Shown piece by piece: positions 22,144 to 30,100 of a DNA stretch of 49,428 nt. A program made the translations under genes and the position numbers. The notes under the pieces were generated by a model. The model was not told where the DNA came from and did not search any database. It worked only from the letters and a program-made list of their open reading frames with translations. Numbering within the stretch: the first letter of the stretch is position 1; every line of letters starts with the position of its first letter. The DNA comes from a virus: the IMG/VR virus record IMGVR_UViG_3300029787_000084, positions 1 to 49,428 of that record; one strand, 5' to 3'.

Positions 22144-23007
22144 ATGATTACCAACAAGTATGGTCTACCAGAGGCGTTTGTCAACTTCGCCAAATTAGAT
22201 AAGTATTCCAAAGGGGATGCAGATATATCAGTCACACAGTTGATTGATAGTCCTAGAGTGCTTTTAATGAGAGAAAAGCACAAGGGCAACATTACGACTG
22301 ATGCAATGGACATGGTCTTTGCATTATTCGGTACAGCAGTTCACTCCGTACTTGAGGGAGCAACAGGCAAGAACACCTACAAAGAGCAGAGAATAAATAA
22401 AAAAGTAGATGGATGGACTCTTTCTGGAGCGATAGACCAATATGAAATAGAAGATGATGGTGTCATCATAACTGACTATAAGGTTACTTCTGTTTGGTCT
22501 GTCATATTCGATAAGCAAGAATGGGTTAATCAATTAAATGTGTATGCTTACTTGCTTGAGAAAGAAATCAACAAACCTATTAAGACAATTCAGATATGTG
22601 CAATTCTAAGGGATTGGAATAGGAGACAAGCTTCGATTAAGGCTGACTATCCCCAAAACCCCATTGAAGTGGTAGACATACCTCTATGGTCTTTAAAAGA
22701 ACGTACAGAGTACGTTGAAGATAGAATGGCATTACATCAGAACGCACGACAGTTGTTTGATCAGAATCAAGAGATGATTCGTTGTGATGAAAAAGAGAGA
22801 TGGGCGAAAGCTGATGTATGGGCAGTTAAGAAGAAAGGTCGTAAGTCTGCCCTCAAACTTTTTGACAATGAGCAAGATGCAGAAGATTTTGCTTTTGAAA
22901 AAGACTTCTATGTCGAGTATCGGCAAGGAGAGAACTCTAGGTGCAGTGGTAACTACTGTGCAGTTGCTGAGTTTTGTTCACAATATAAGGATATAATAAA
23001 TGAGTGA
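22144..23007 (+). CDS. PD-(D/E)XK nuclease (RecB/Cas4-like exonuclease)
   Basis: A 287-residue nuclease. FALFGTAVHSVLE supplies the conserved H67 of RecB-like nucleases. GAIDQYEIEDDGVIITDYKVTS supplies D98 and the D111-x-K113 catalytic pair, and QLNVYAYLL is the following conserved Q-x-x-x-Y helix. A C-terminal RCSGNYCAVAEFC has three closely spaced Cys that recall the Cas4/AddB iron-sulfur region, but a fourth Cys is not obvious. With the annealing protein and SSB-like protein downstream it probably forms the exonuclease part of a phage recombination system. Confidence 0.88.
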   Translation: MITNKYGLPEAFVNFAKLDKYSKGDADISVTQLIDSPRVLLMREKHKGNITTDAMDMVFALFGTAVHSVLEGATGKNTYKEQRINKKVDGWTLSGAIDQYEIEDDGVIITDYKVTSVWSVIFDKQEWVNQLNVYAYLLEKEINKPIKTIQICAILRDWNRRQASIKADYPQNPIEVVDIPLWSLKERTEYVEDRMALHQNARQLFDQNQEMIRCDEKERWAKADVWAVKKKGRKSALKLFDNEQDAEDFAFEKDFYVEYRQGENSRCSGNYCAVAEFCSQYKDIINE

Positions 23008-23188
23008 TAAAAATAAATTTAACATTGAAACTGAGTATTATAATTGGCTTGAGAAATGTCCTTTGTCACATTGGCAAACGATATCAGAGCATAAGCACAC
23101 TGATCACATAGCAGTGACAGTAAAATTTAAGATACCTAAAAAAAGTTCAGTTGAACCTTTAGATGATTACAGAGGCATGGATCAATGA
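23000..23188 (+). CDS. Small hypothetical with SSVEP element
   Basis: A 62-residue protein (MSDKNKFNIETEYYNWLEKC...) that overlaps the nuclease stop by 8 bases and the next start by 4. CPLSHWQ and a strand-like DHIAVTVKFKIP are visible. Palindrome copy 12 encodes SSVEP near the C-terminus. Function unknown. Confidence 0.7.
   Translation: MSDKNKFNIETEYYNWLEKCPLSHWQTISEHKHTDHIAVTVKFKIPKKSSVEPLDDYRGMDQ
23143..23158. repeat. Palindrome copy 12 (degenerate)
   Basis: AAGTTCAGTTGAACCT: centre GT and one arm mismatch; read as SSVEP. Confidence 0.75.
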
Positions 23189-23418
23189 ACATAGAAACAC
23201 TGTACTATGTTCTGTATCTAATAACTGTTCCAGACATTCTAACTGATGGTCAGAATGTTCATAGGATTGCTTTTGAACATCAAAAGGATTGCCTTTACAT
23301 GGCTCACACTTTGAAGCAAGAGCTTGACCCAATTTCCAGAAAGCAACAATGCCAAGAACTTACTGCATACGACTTTGTTGTTAAAGTTCCACTGCCAAAA
23401 CCAGAGGGGATGCTATGA
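23185..23418 (+). CDS. Small hypothetical protein
   Basis: A 77-residue protein (MNIETLYYVLYLITVPDILT...) with a hydrophobic N-terminus, about residues 5-17, that could be a strand-rich core or weak membrane segment. The C-terminal half is polar with three Cys in the whole protein. ATGA overlaps tie it to both neighbours. Function unknown. Confidence 0.65.
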   Translation: MNIETLYYVLYLITVPDILTDGQNVHRIAFEHQKDCLYMAHTLKQELDPISRKQQCQELTAYDFVVKVPLPKPEGML

Positions 23419-23558
23419 GCGATAGTAAGAAGTCATTTTATATAGATTGGGATTCGTTAAAGCTGAAGCCAATAACACGAGAGCAGAGGAAAAGTCAGAA
23501 GCTATCTGCAATAGGGAAACGTAAAGCTTCTTTGCCAAAAAAGAAAAAGACTAAATGA
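23415..23558 (+). CDS. 47-residue basic protein
   Basis: A short frame starting in an ATGA overlap with the preceding stop (MSDSKKSFYIDWDSLKLKP) and ending with a Lys tract (KKKKTK). The next gene starts one base after its stop. The spacing fits a real gene; the Lys-rich tail suggests nucleic-acid contact. Family unknown. Confidence 0.6.
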   Translation: MSDSKKSFYIDWDSLKLKPITREQRKSQKLSAIGKRKASLPKKKKTK

Positions 23559-23559
23559 C

Positions 23560-23862
23560 ATGGATAACAATAGGTACGAAAAGCTTAAACTTAAATGGTG
23601 GTCATGGAGCAAGAAGAACCCCAAGGTTGGGGAGTTGTTCGACAAGTTTACTTTAGAAGCTATTAACAAAGGTCATAAGAATTTATCGGCTTGGCTGATA
23701 ATTAACAGAGTAAGGTGGGAGACTAGTGTAGTAACGTATGGTGACCCATTTAAGATTAGTAACGATTATATAGCAATGTATGCACGATACTTCATGCACA
23801 GATATCCACAGTATGAGGGATTTTTTAAAACTAAAAAAATGATTGGAGAAAATGATGAGTGA
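23560..23862 (+). CDS. Conserved phage hypothetical protein
   Basis: A 100-residue protein of a small family I have seen widely in phages: NPKVGELFDKFTLEAINKGHK, IINRVRWETSV, then FKISNDYIAMYARYFMHRYP and a terminal GFFKTKK. It is helical and soluble; no function is established. It sits between the nuclease and the annealing protein. Confidence 0.78.
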   Translation: MDNNRYEKLKLKWWSWSKKNPKVGELFDKFTLEAINKGHKNLSAWLIINRVRWETSVVTYGDPFKISNDYIAMYARYFMHRYPQYEGFFKTKKMIGENDE

Positions 23863-24553
23863 TAAATCAATATGGCAGTCTCTTAAAACTATTAATGTAG
23901 AGGAAGAGAAGTTAGTCGAATCAAAGAATGGTCTTAGGTATATATCTTGGGCTATGGCATGGAGCAGATTATGTGACATGTACCCCGATGCTAAAATGGA
24001 AAAGCATTGCAACGAACAAGGTCTACCTTATTTTAAGGATGACCAAGGGTGGTGCTTCACTAAGGTTACTGTAACTGTTAAGGATAAATCTATAACTGAG
24101 GTTTTACCAGTTCTTAGCTTTAACAATAAACCAATACAACATCCAAACTCTTTCCAAGTAAATACATCTCTAATGAGATGCTTGGCGAAGGCTATAGCGT
24201 TACATGGTATGGGTGTAGCCGTTTATTCTGGAGAAGATTTAAAGGAAGATACAACTCAAGAAGAAAGTTCAAGTGAACCTTCTGTTACTGTTTTCGAATC
24301 ACCCCAGGATATTAAACATCCCTTTTCTGTGAAGAGTCCAACTGGAGAAGTTAAGTCTGGCGATGAAACACTGAAAACAATAATTAGTGTATTTGATGAG
24401 TTCTTACCTCAATGCAGTAGCTACGAATCAGTGAGCAACTTCTGGAAAGACAACAAGGTTGGATTGTCTTTGATAGAAGAGAAAAACAAGAAAGAGTTTC
24501 AGAGAATCAAAGATGATTTTATGAATAGACGTAATAATTTTAAACCACAGTAA
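23855..24553 (+). CDS. DUF1071-like single-strand annealing protein
   Basis: A 232-residue protein starting MSDKSIWQSLKTINVEEEKL. The N-terminal 130 residues match the DUF1071/Sak-like group of annealing proteins (SIWQSL...NGLRYISWAMAWSRLCDMYP, VTVTVKDKS..EVLPVL, SFQVNTSLMRCLAKAIALHGMG). These bind ssDNA and promote strand annealing in phage recombination, usually with an exonuclease and SSB, as found next to it. SSSEP from palindrome copy 13 lies in the flexible linker before the C-terminal helical part. Starts at 23843 (TTG) and 23852 are possible, but 23855 has GGAG at 6-base spacing. Confidence 0.82.
   Translation: MSDKSIWQSLKTINVEEEKLVESKNGLRYISWAMAWSRLCDMYPDAKMEKHCNEQGLPYFKDDQGWCFTKVTVTVKDKSITEVLPVLSFNNKPIQHPNSFQVNTSLMRCLAKAIALHGMGVAVYSGEDLKEDTTQEESSSEPSVTVFESPQDIKHPFSVKSPTGEVKSGDETLKTIISVFDEFLPQCSSYESVSNFWKDNKVGLSLIEEKNKKEFQRIKDDFMNRRNNFKPQ
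24265..24280. repeat. Palindrome copy 13 inside annealing protein
   Basis: AAGTTCAAGTGAACCT, one mismatch, read as SSSEP. Confidence 0.9.
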
Positions 24554-24563
24554 GGAGAATAAC

Positions 24564-24860
24564 ATGAGTAACTTTCAAGGTCCTAACGGAACACTGTTCC
24601 CAAACCAAAACAAGAAGATGGACAAGCATCCAGACTACACTGGAGAACTGGAGTTCGATGCAGAAGCCATACAGAGTATAAGAGAGCAGATAACATCTGG
24701 TGTCGAGTACCCTAAAGTTTCTATAGCAGGTTGGAAAAGAGTTGTTAAGAAGAACGGAAACGTTTTTCTTTCTATCAAGGCTAGTCCCACTAGAGAGAAA
24801 GTGGAGAGAGATAATCAGCCTAGTCCTCAACCAAGTAATGATGATGACTTCTCGCTATAA
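24564..24860 (+). CDS. SSB-like single-stranded DNA-binding protein
   Basis: A 98-residue protein: NGTLFPNQNKKMDKHPDYTG, then a GW-containing strand pair (VSIAGWKRVVKKNGNVFLSIKAS), and a disordered Pro/Gln/Ser tail ending DDDFSL. The acidic, aromatic end resembles the protein-docking tip of SSB (DDDIPF). I recognise the GTLF...HPDYTG...GW...FLS.K layout from small phage proteins placed next to annealing proteins. It likely coats ssDNA during recombination or replication. Start has GGAG upstream. Confidence 0.7.
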   Translation: MSNFQGPNGTLFPNQNKKMDKHPDYTGELEFDAEAIQSIREQITSGVEYPKVSIAGWKRVVKKNGNVFLSIKASPTREKVERDNQPSPQPSNDDDFSL

Positions 24861-25131
24861 GGTGAGAGACAAAAAGTATCTTGGTATAGTAAGACAAGAG
24901 CCTTGCTTGATTTGTGGAAAAGAAAGTGAGGCTCATCACATTATGTACGCAGAGCCTAGAGGTGTAGGTCTAAAAGTCGGAGACAACTGGACAGTTCCAA
25001 TTTGTCACGAACACCATATGTCTATCCATCATTACGGAAACGAAAAGAAGTGGTGGATATTCCAAGGTGTAGACCCCATTGAATGGGCAGAAAAGAAATG
25101 GAGAAAGTACAATGAAGCTAGACAGAAATAG
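24838..25131 (+). CDS. Ref/DUF968-like HNH-type nuclease
   Basis: A 97-residue zinc-binding protein. PCLICGKESEAHHIMYAEPRG...KVGDNWTVPICHEHHMSIHHYG shows a CxxC pair, HH, and C-x-x-HH-x-x-x-HH, as in DUF968 proteins and the P1 recombination nuclease Ref; WWIFQGVDPIEWA follows as in that family. It probably cuts or binds branched DNA. An upstream extension to 24742 is an open frame overlapping the SSB-like gene and is unlikely; the first of three ATG codons at 24838 is taken, overlapping the SSB-like gene by 23 bases. Confidence 0.78.
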   Translation: MMMTSRYKVRDKKYLGIVRQEPCLICGKESEAHHIMYAEPRGVGLKVGDNWTVPICHEHHMSIHHYGNEKKWWIFQGVDPIEWAEKKWRKYNEARQK

Positions 25132-25357
25132 AACGGACTACCTCAAGGCAGGGTCGTATGATGTTGTTGTTGAGGTTGTATATCACAGAACAAGACGAGT
25201 GAGAGCATTAGACGAATCACAAGCTAAAGCTTTCGCTAAAGAACGAGAAGAAGGATATGCAAAAAGACGTTATGACAAAATGAATAAGATTGCTTATGAA
25301 GTAATGAAAGTATCTTCAGTAAACGTAACCCCTCTACAGGAGAAGAAAGATGGATGA
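25112..25357 (+). CDS. Small basic hypothetical protein
   Basis: An 81-residue protein starting MKLDRNRTDYLKAGSYDVVV, chosen because GGAGAAAG lies upstream of this ATG; the frame is open to 25079 but without a ribosome site. VVVEVVYHRTRRVRALDESQAKAFAKERE suggests a strand-helix fold. It overlaps both neighbours. Function unknown. Confidence 0.7.
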   Translation: MKLDRNRTDYLKAGSYDVVVEVVYHRTRRVRALDESQAKAFAKEREEGYAKRRYDKMNKIAYEVMKVSSVNVTPLQEKKDG

Positions 25358-25799
25358 TGTAAAAGAACTTGCTCTTAATTTTGAGGCAGTAAAGGTTTCT
25401 ATGTCACAAGACAAGAACGGAACTAACTTGAGGCTTTGTATACATCCAGATGATGTACCACAAGAACTACATCAGCATTGGGTGGGCAGTAGATACATGG
25501 TTGCTATGGTAAAGCTTAATGATGAAGACGAACCAGAGTTAAGTGAAGACCAAGTCAAGAAGCAAAGATTATTTAAGAGTGCAGTAATGGTTTGCAAGGA
25601 AAATACTTTTTGGGATTATCTTGCAGACACAAACCCTTTTTCTTTGGATATAAAAATAAACTCTGAAGATTCTTGTGCTGATGAATTAAGGAAAAGACTA
25701 GGAATAGAATCAAGAAGTGAATTGAAAACCAATGAGGTTGCTCTGAAGAAGTTTGAATCTATTCTTTTAGATTATCGTGAACATACAGAAATACTATGA
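25350..25799 (+). CDS. Conserved phage hypothetical protein
   Basis: A 149-residue acidic protein. LRLCIHPDDVPQELHQHWVGSRYMVAMVKLND and the C-terminal LRKRLGIESRSELKTNEVALKKFE match a phage family with the pattern HPDDVP...VGTRYMVALVE...GI.SRSELD.N..A...F. No function is established. AGGAG lies 7-8 bases before the ATG. It precedes the DNA methyltransferase with an ATGA overlap. Confidence 0.78.
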   Translation: MDDVKELALNFEAVKVSMSQDKNGTNLRLCIHPDDVPQELHQHWVGSRYMVAMVKLNDEDEPELSEDQVKKQRLFKSAVMVCKENTFWDYLADTNPFSLDIKINSEDSCADELRKRLGIESRSELKTNEVALKKFESILLDYREHTEIL

Positions 25800-26887
25800 T
25801 TACTATCAAAATAGGTAATTGCTTGGACGTTCTCAAGGAACTACCCAAGCAACACTTCCATACTGTGGTCACCTCTCCCCCTTACTACGGATTGCGTGAC
25901 TACAATACTGGAACTTGGATTGGTGGTGACCCTAATTGTCCACATAAACGTCTAACTAAGATTTCAAAAGACACTGCAACTGGTCATGCAAACATGCACG
26001 AACATGGAGATGTGGTAGGAGATGCAATTTATCGCCAAGAATGTCCAATTTGTGGTGCAAAACGTCAAGATGAGCAAATTGGCTTAGAATTGACCCCACA
26101 GGATTACGTCAGACGGCTTGTAGAGGTGTTTAGTGAAGTCAGACACACGTTAAGAGATGACGGCACTCTATGGCTTAATTTGGGGGACTCATACCATAAC
26201 TATCGTGCAGATGGTGGAAGCAACGTAAAACAGACACTACATAACACAAAACACGACCAACCAGACAGTAGTCCTCATAGAGCAAACAAAATTAATGGTT
26301 TAAAGCAAAAAGACTTAATGGGTATTCCTTGGCGAGTAGCACTCGCTTTACAAGAAGATGGATGGTATCTACGACAGGATATTATTTGGCATAAACCAAA
26401 CCCTATGCCTGAGTCTGTAAAGGATAGATGCACAAAAGCACATGAGTATATCTTTCTTCTCAGCAAGAACTCACACTACTACTTTGACCATGAGGCTATA
26501 CAAGAAGAGGCAACAGATTGGGGAACTAGAGATAGGTCAAATGGAAAGTATCACAATGAGGGTACAGGTCTATCTCCCCACACAGGACTAGAGAAGTCTT
26601 ACGAAACTAAAAACAAACGATCAGTATGGACAGTAAACACTAAGCCATACAAAGAAGCACACTTTGCAGTCTTTCCTACTGATCTTATCGAGCCGTGTAT
26701 CAAGGCAGGTTCTCCTAAAGATGGTTACGTTCTTGACCCCTTTGGTGGCTCTGGCACTACAGGGTTAGTGGCAGATAGACTAAACAGAAACGCAACAATC
26801 ATAGAACTTAACAAGGATTACATCCAGATAGCAGAAGATAGGCTTATGGGCGAGACACCACTATTTACGAAAGTGAAAGTAGAATGA
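25796..26887 (+). CDS. DNA methyltransferase (beta class, N4-C or N6-A)
   Basis: A 363-residue SAM-dependent DNA methyltransferase. Motif IV TSPPYYGLRDY (26-36) comes first and motif I DPFGGSGTTG (314-323) near the C-terminus, the order of the beta class; the SPPY form is commonest in N4-cytosine enzymes. WLNLGDSY, the DIIWHKPNPMPESVKDR target-recognition segment and a zinc-ribbon-like pair CPH / CPICG near residues 48-80 are also present. No restriction enzyme is next to it, so it probably protects phage DNA from host restriction. Specificity cannot be read. Confidence 0.92.
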   Translation: MITIKIGNCLDVLKELPKQHFHTVVTSPPYYGLRDYNTGTWIGGDPNCPHKRLTKISKDTATGHANMHEHGDVVGDAIYRQECPICGAKRQDEQIGLELTPQDYVRRLVEVFSEVRHTLRDDGTLWLNLGDSYHNYRADGGSNVKQTLHNTKHDQPDSSPHRANKINGLKQKDLMGIPWRVALALQEDGWYLRQDIIWHKPNPMPESVKDRCTKAHEYIFLLSKNSHYYFDHEAIQEEATDWGTRDRSNGKYHNEGTGLSPHTGLEKSYETKNKRSVWTVNTKPYKEAHFAVFPTDLIEPCIKAGSPKDGYVLDPFGGSGTTGLVADRLNRNATIIELNKDYIQIAEDRLMGETPLFTKVKVE

Positions 26888-27165
26888 CAAAGAAAGAAGA
26901 TATAATAGGAAAAGCACAGGAAACTGTGGGAGCAAGGGGAGATAGCTACGGAACTCCTTACACAAACTTTAGTCGAATAGCAGAACTATGGTCATGTCAT
27001 CTTGAAAGAGACATAACAGTATATGATGTTGGAGTGCTGTTTATATTAGCGAAAGTCGCTAGGTCAAAGGAAGACATGAACCATGACGACACTTGGATTG
27101 ATATAGCAGGGTACGCAGGTGCAGTTTCAGAAGCAATAGAAGACGATAACAAAAAGTTCAAATGA
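26884..27165 (+). CDS. DUF6378-like protein
   Basis: A 93-residue protein with RGDSYGTPYTNFSRIAELWSCHL, DVGVLFILAKVARSKED and HDDTWIDIAGYAG, the pattern of DUF6378 proteins found in many phages, whose function is not established. The final KKFK and the TGA stop are made by palindrome copy 14. It is the last gene of the rightward recombination operon and meets the giant gene tail to tail. Confidence 0.78.
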   Translation: MTKKEDIIGKAQETVGARGDSYGTPYTNFSRIAELWSCHLERDITVYDVGVLFILAKVARSKEDMNHDDTWIDIAGYAGAVSEAIEDDNKKFK

Positions 27166-27169
27166 ACTT
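27154..27169. repeat. Palindrome copy 14 at convergent gene ends
   Basis: Exact AAGTTCAAATGAACTT. It contains the TGA stop of the plus gene and touches the TAA stop of the minus gene, the only separator between the two operons. Confidence 0.95.
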
Positions 27170-30100
27170 AATCGGTAGCACCCAGTTCAGATAGGTAACC
27201 TAACTTTACATTCTTCATTAGCTGATTACCTCTAGATATAAGTTTCTGTATATTTTTATCTAAACGCTCTAGCTGTAGTTCTTTCTTATCTTCATCAAGG
27301 TCTTTGTCTCGTAGTATTTTATTTCTAACAGAAGTCAACTTCTGTCTCTTAGAGTTTATTGCTCTTATAATTCCATATATCTTTAGTTCATCGGGATACT
27401 TCTGACGAACTCTTTGTATTTCGCTTTGTTCTCCAGACTCAACTGCAGCTTTAAGTTCCTTTCTGGCTATAAACACTTCGTTTCTTTTCCGTATGAAGTT
27501 ACCAGTGTCTTCTCTTTCTGATGTAGAGTAGACTGCCCTTCTTAGAATAGGCACTGTTCTTAGGAAGTCTCTGGCTTCTTGACCAGTTAGACCCTCCTCA
27601 AAGGCTTCAAAAGCCTCTCCTGACCCTATGTTGTACCCTAACTCCAAAGACCTCTTAACAAACATACCTGCACCACCAGTAAAATATCCGAATATAAAGT
27701 CTAGTGTATCTGGTGAAAAATCAAGAATACCACCTCTAACGTCAGAGCCACCACCTATGCCGAGAAAACCAAACTTATTTAACAACTGTGCTGTGCCTAC
27801 AGCAAATGGTGATGCACTATTCCAATATGCCTGACTGTCTGGAGTGCCGACTGCAAACTGTGACACTTGCTTGTATATAGGTGTTTTATCGTAATCTATG
27901 TTTTGACCCAAGCTTATCCAAGGATCAACGGCTGTGGGCATTACAAAGTTCCAAAAGCTTTCTGCTCCACCTAAAGGATTAACTGCTTCTAAAGTTGTTC
28001 CAGTGATGCTTGAGGTTGCTTGGGCTGCAGTATAGCCTCCCCTCATTCTTCTACTCAAAGAACGACCTAAGTTTGTTGCCATATTAACTCCGTATGGCAG
28101 TGGAACTGTACCAAATGTTTTGCTTTCTATATCCTCTCCTGTGATTGCTTGGGCTATATTCACACCAACATTAGGTATAATCAAATTATGCTCTAGCATA
28201 AAATCAGTGAGCTTATCATATTCTAGGTTACCTTCTTCATCTTCATCGGAAAGCAGGGCATTTAATTGATCCATCATAAATGAAAAGAAGAATATTCCCA
28301 TCCACATTTTTCTGACCTTTGAAGATTTAGAGAACGCTTGTAACAGGGCAAATGAACCCTGTAATGATGCGTTATAAAACAAGTATAATGAGTTAAATAT
28401 GGGCTTGTAATCTCCACCTTTAGCAAAGTTCACTGTTATGTTACGAGCGGCTAGAGCGGCTTGCCTTGGACTATACTTTCCAGTATCTAACAATGTTTGA
28501 AATGTAGAAACACGGATGCCGTTTTCAGCGGCTGTGTTAAGGTTTTCAACAAGAGACACTAAACTTTTAACTCTACCTCCTGCAAAGCCATCATACATTG
28601 CTTTTGCTTTACCTTTTAATCCTGCATCTGATATGTCGTTTAATATGCCACCAAGGTCATTGACTTGATCTTCTAAGGTAGTCATCTGGTTAGTAACATT
28701 CTTACCACCATACTTTACGAACTCAAAATATGCTTTAGCCTCTTTAGAAGTAGTGTCTGGATTTTTGCTACGAATAGCTCTCATAACACCTCTTGAATAT
28801 CTAAAAGCATTTTTCCCAACATTTACCTTTAAGTTTTCTCCTTCATACTGATCTATATTTACAACTGCTGTTTGAAGGTCACGAACAAAGTTTGGTATAA
28901 CGAAAGCAGGGTTATAAGTTGTGTTTATGCTTGAAAGAAATCTGTTAAATAAACCTATCTTTCTAACGAAAGCATCAGCATTTTCTCCTAATGAACCAGT
29001 GGTGTCCCCTCTAAAAGCTCCTGCAATCCTAGTATCATTAAAACGAATCACTATCTCCTGACCCCTTTCCTTGACCACAAGTATATGCTTGTCCTCCATT
29101 AGCTCTCTTGTGCTAATTGGATTCTTACTTATGGTGGCAGTTCTAGCGTCAAGTCTTCTAGTTTCTGGTCTTATGTCCTGTATCTGAGCAAACTCTTTTA
29201 GCATATCAGGGTCTTGCCTAATCATGTTAAGCATAGTTAAACCTATTTTATTTCTATCTCCTCTTATTAAAGAGTTGGAGTTTTGAGTTAGAAGATTAGC
29301 TATAATATTGGGAGAGTAATCCATTCGACCTTTAACACGGAGGTCTTCTAGACCATTAGAGCCATACAGTGGTTTATTAAATGAGCCTCTGTTAGAATAA
29401 TCTACTGTCTCATCCTCAGTGTGGAACACACCTTTTAACGGTACATACTCTTTCCAACCAGAGCCTTCACCAAATATTCTTTGCAAACCAGAATCTGTAC
29501 GAATTTTGTTTGTGTCAGCTACTATAGCTCTTACTTTATTTCTAATGTCATTTAAAAGTTCAAGTGAACTTTCTTTGTTTCTAAACCAACCCAATATAGC
29601 ATCAGCTTCTGCATTAGACATTCCAGAACCACGATCAGGGAACTTATTAACTCTATTCTTGTCTATACTAGTTACATACCTGTTTCTTTCTCTGGCATGT
29701 AAAGCATATAGATATGCTTCTGCCATAGCTAAATTCTTGCTTTGCTTTCCATAAAGTAGTTTCTTCCAAAAACTAGGAGTAAATTCATCAAGGAAGTTTG
29801 CAAGAAATCCGTTCTGATCTGAGTCAGAAGAATCTCGTGACACTCTCTTTAAGTCATCAACTTCTGCATCAGTAAAGTTTAACTTCTTAATATCGTCTAT
29901 TAAGTCTTTGTAGCTTCCTTTGTGTCTCTGTTCTATCTTATCTCCTGTTTCACCCTTCATGGTTTGCTCTTGGAGTATTGGGTCTAGAGCATCTGAAAGC
30001 TTAAACCCTTTCTCTTGTAGCTCATCTACCATTCTTGCCGCAGGTATCATTCTATCTTGAAATTTTCTAACAACCCAATCAGCTAAATCTTTAGATTTCT

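Noticed and set aside
24742-24837. Upstream extension of the Ref/DUF968-like gene
   Set aside because: The extra 32 codons lie wholly inside the SSB-like gene, have no ribosome site and do not look like the family's N-terminus.
28424-28434. Half-site of the 16-bp palindrome (AAAGTTCACTG)
   Set aside because: Only one arm is present; without the second arm it is expected by chance in this composition.
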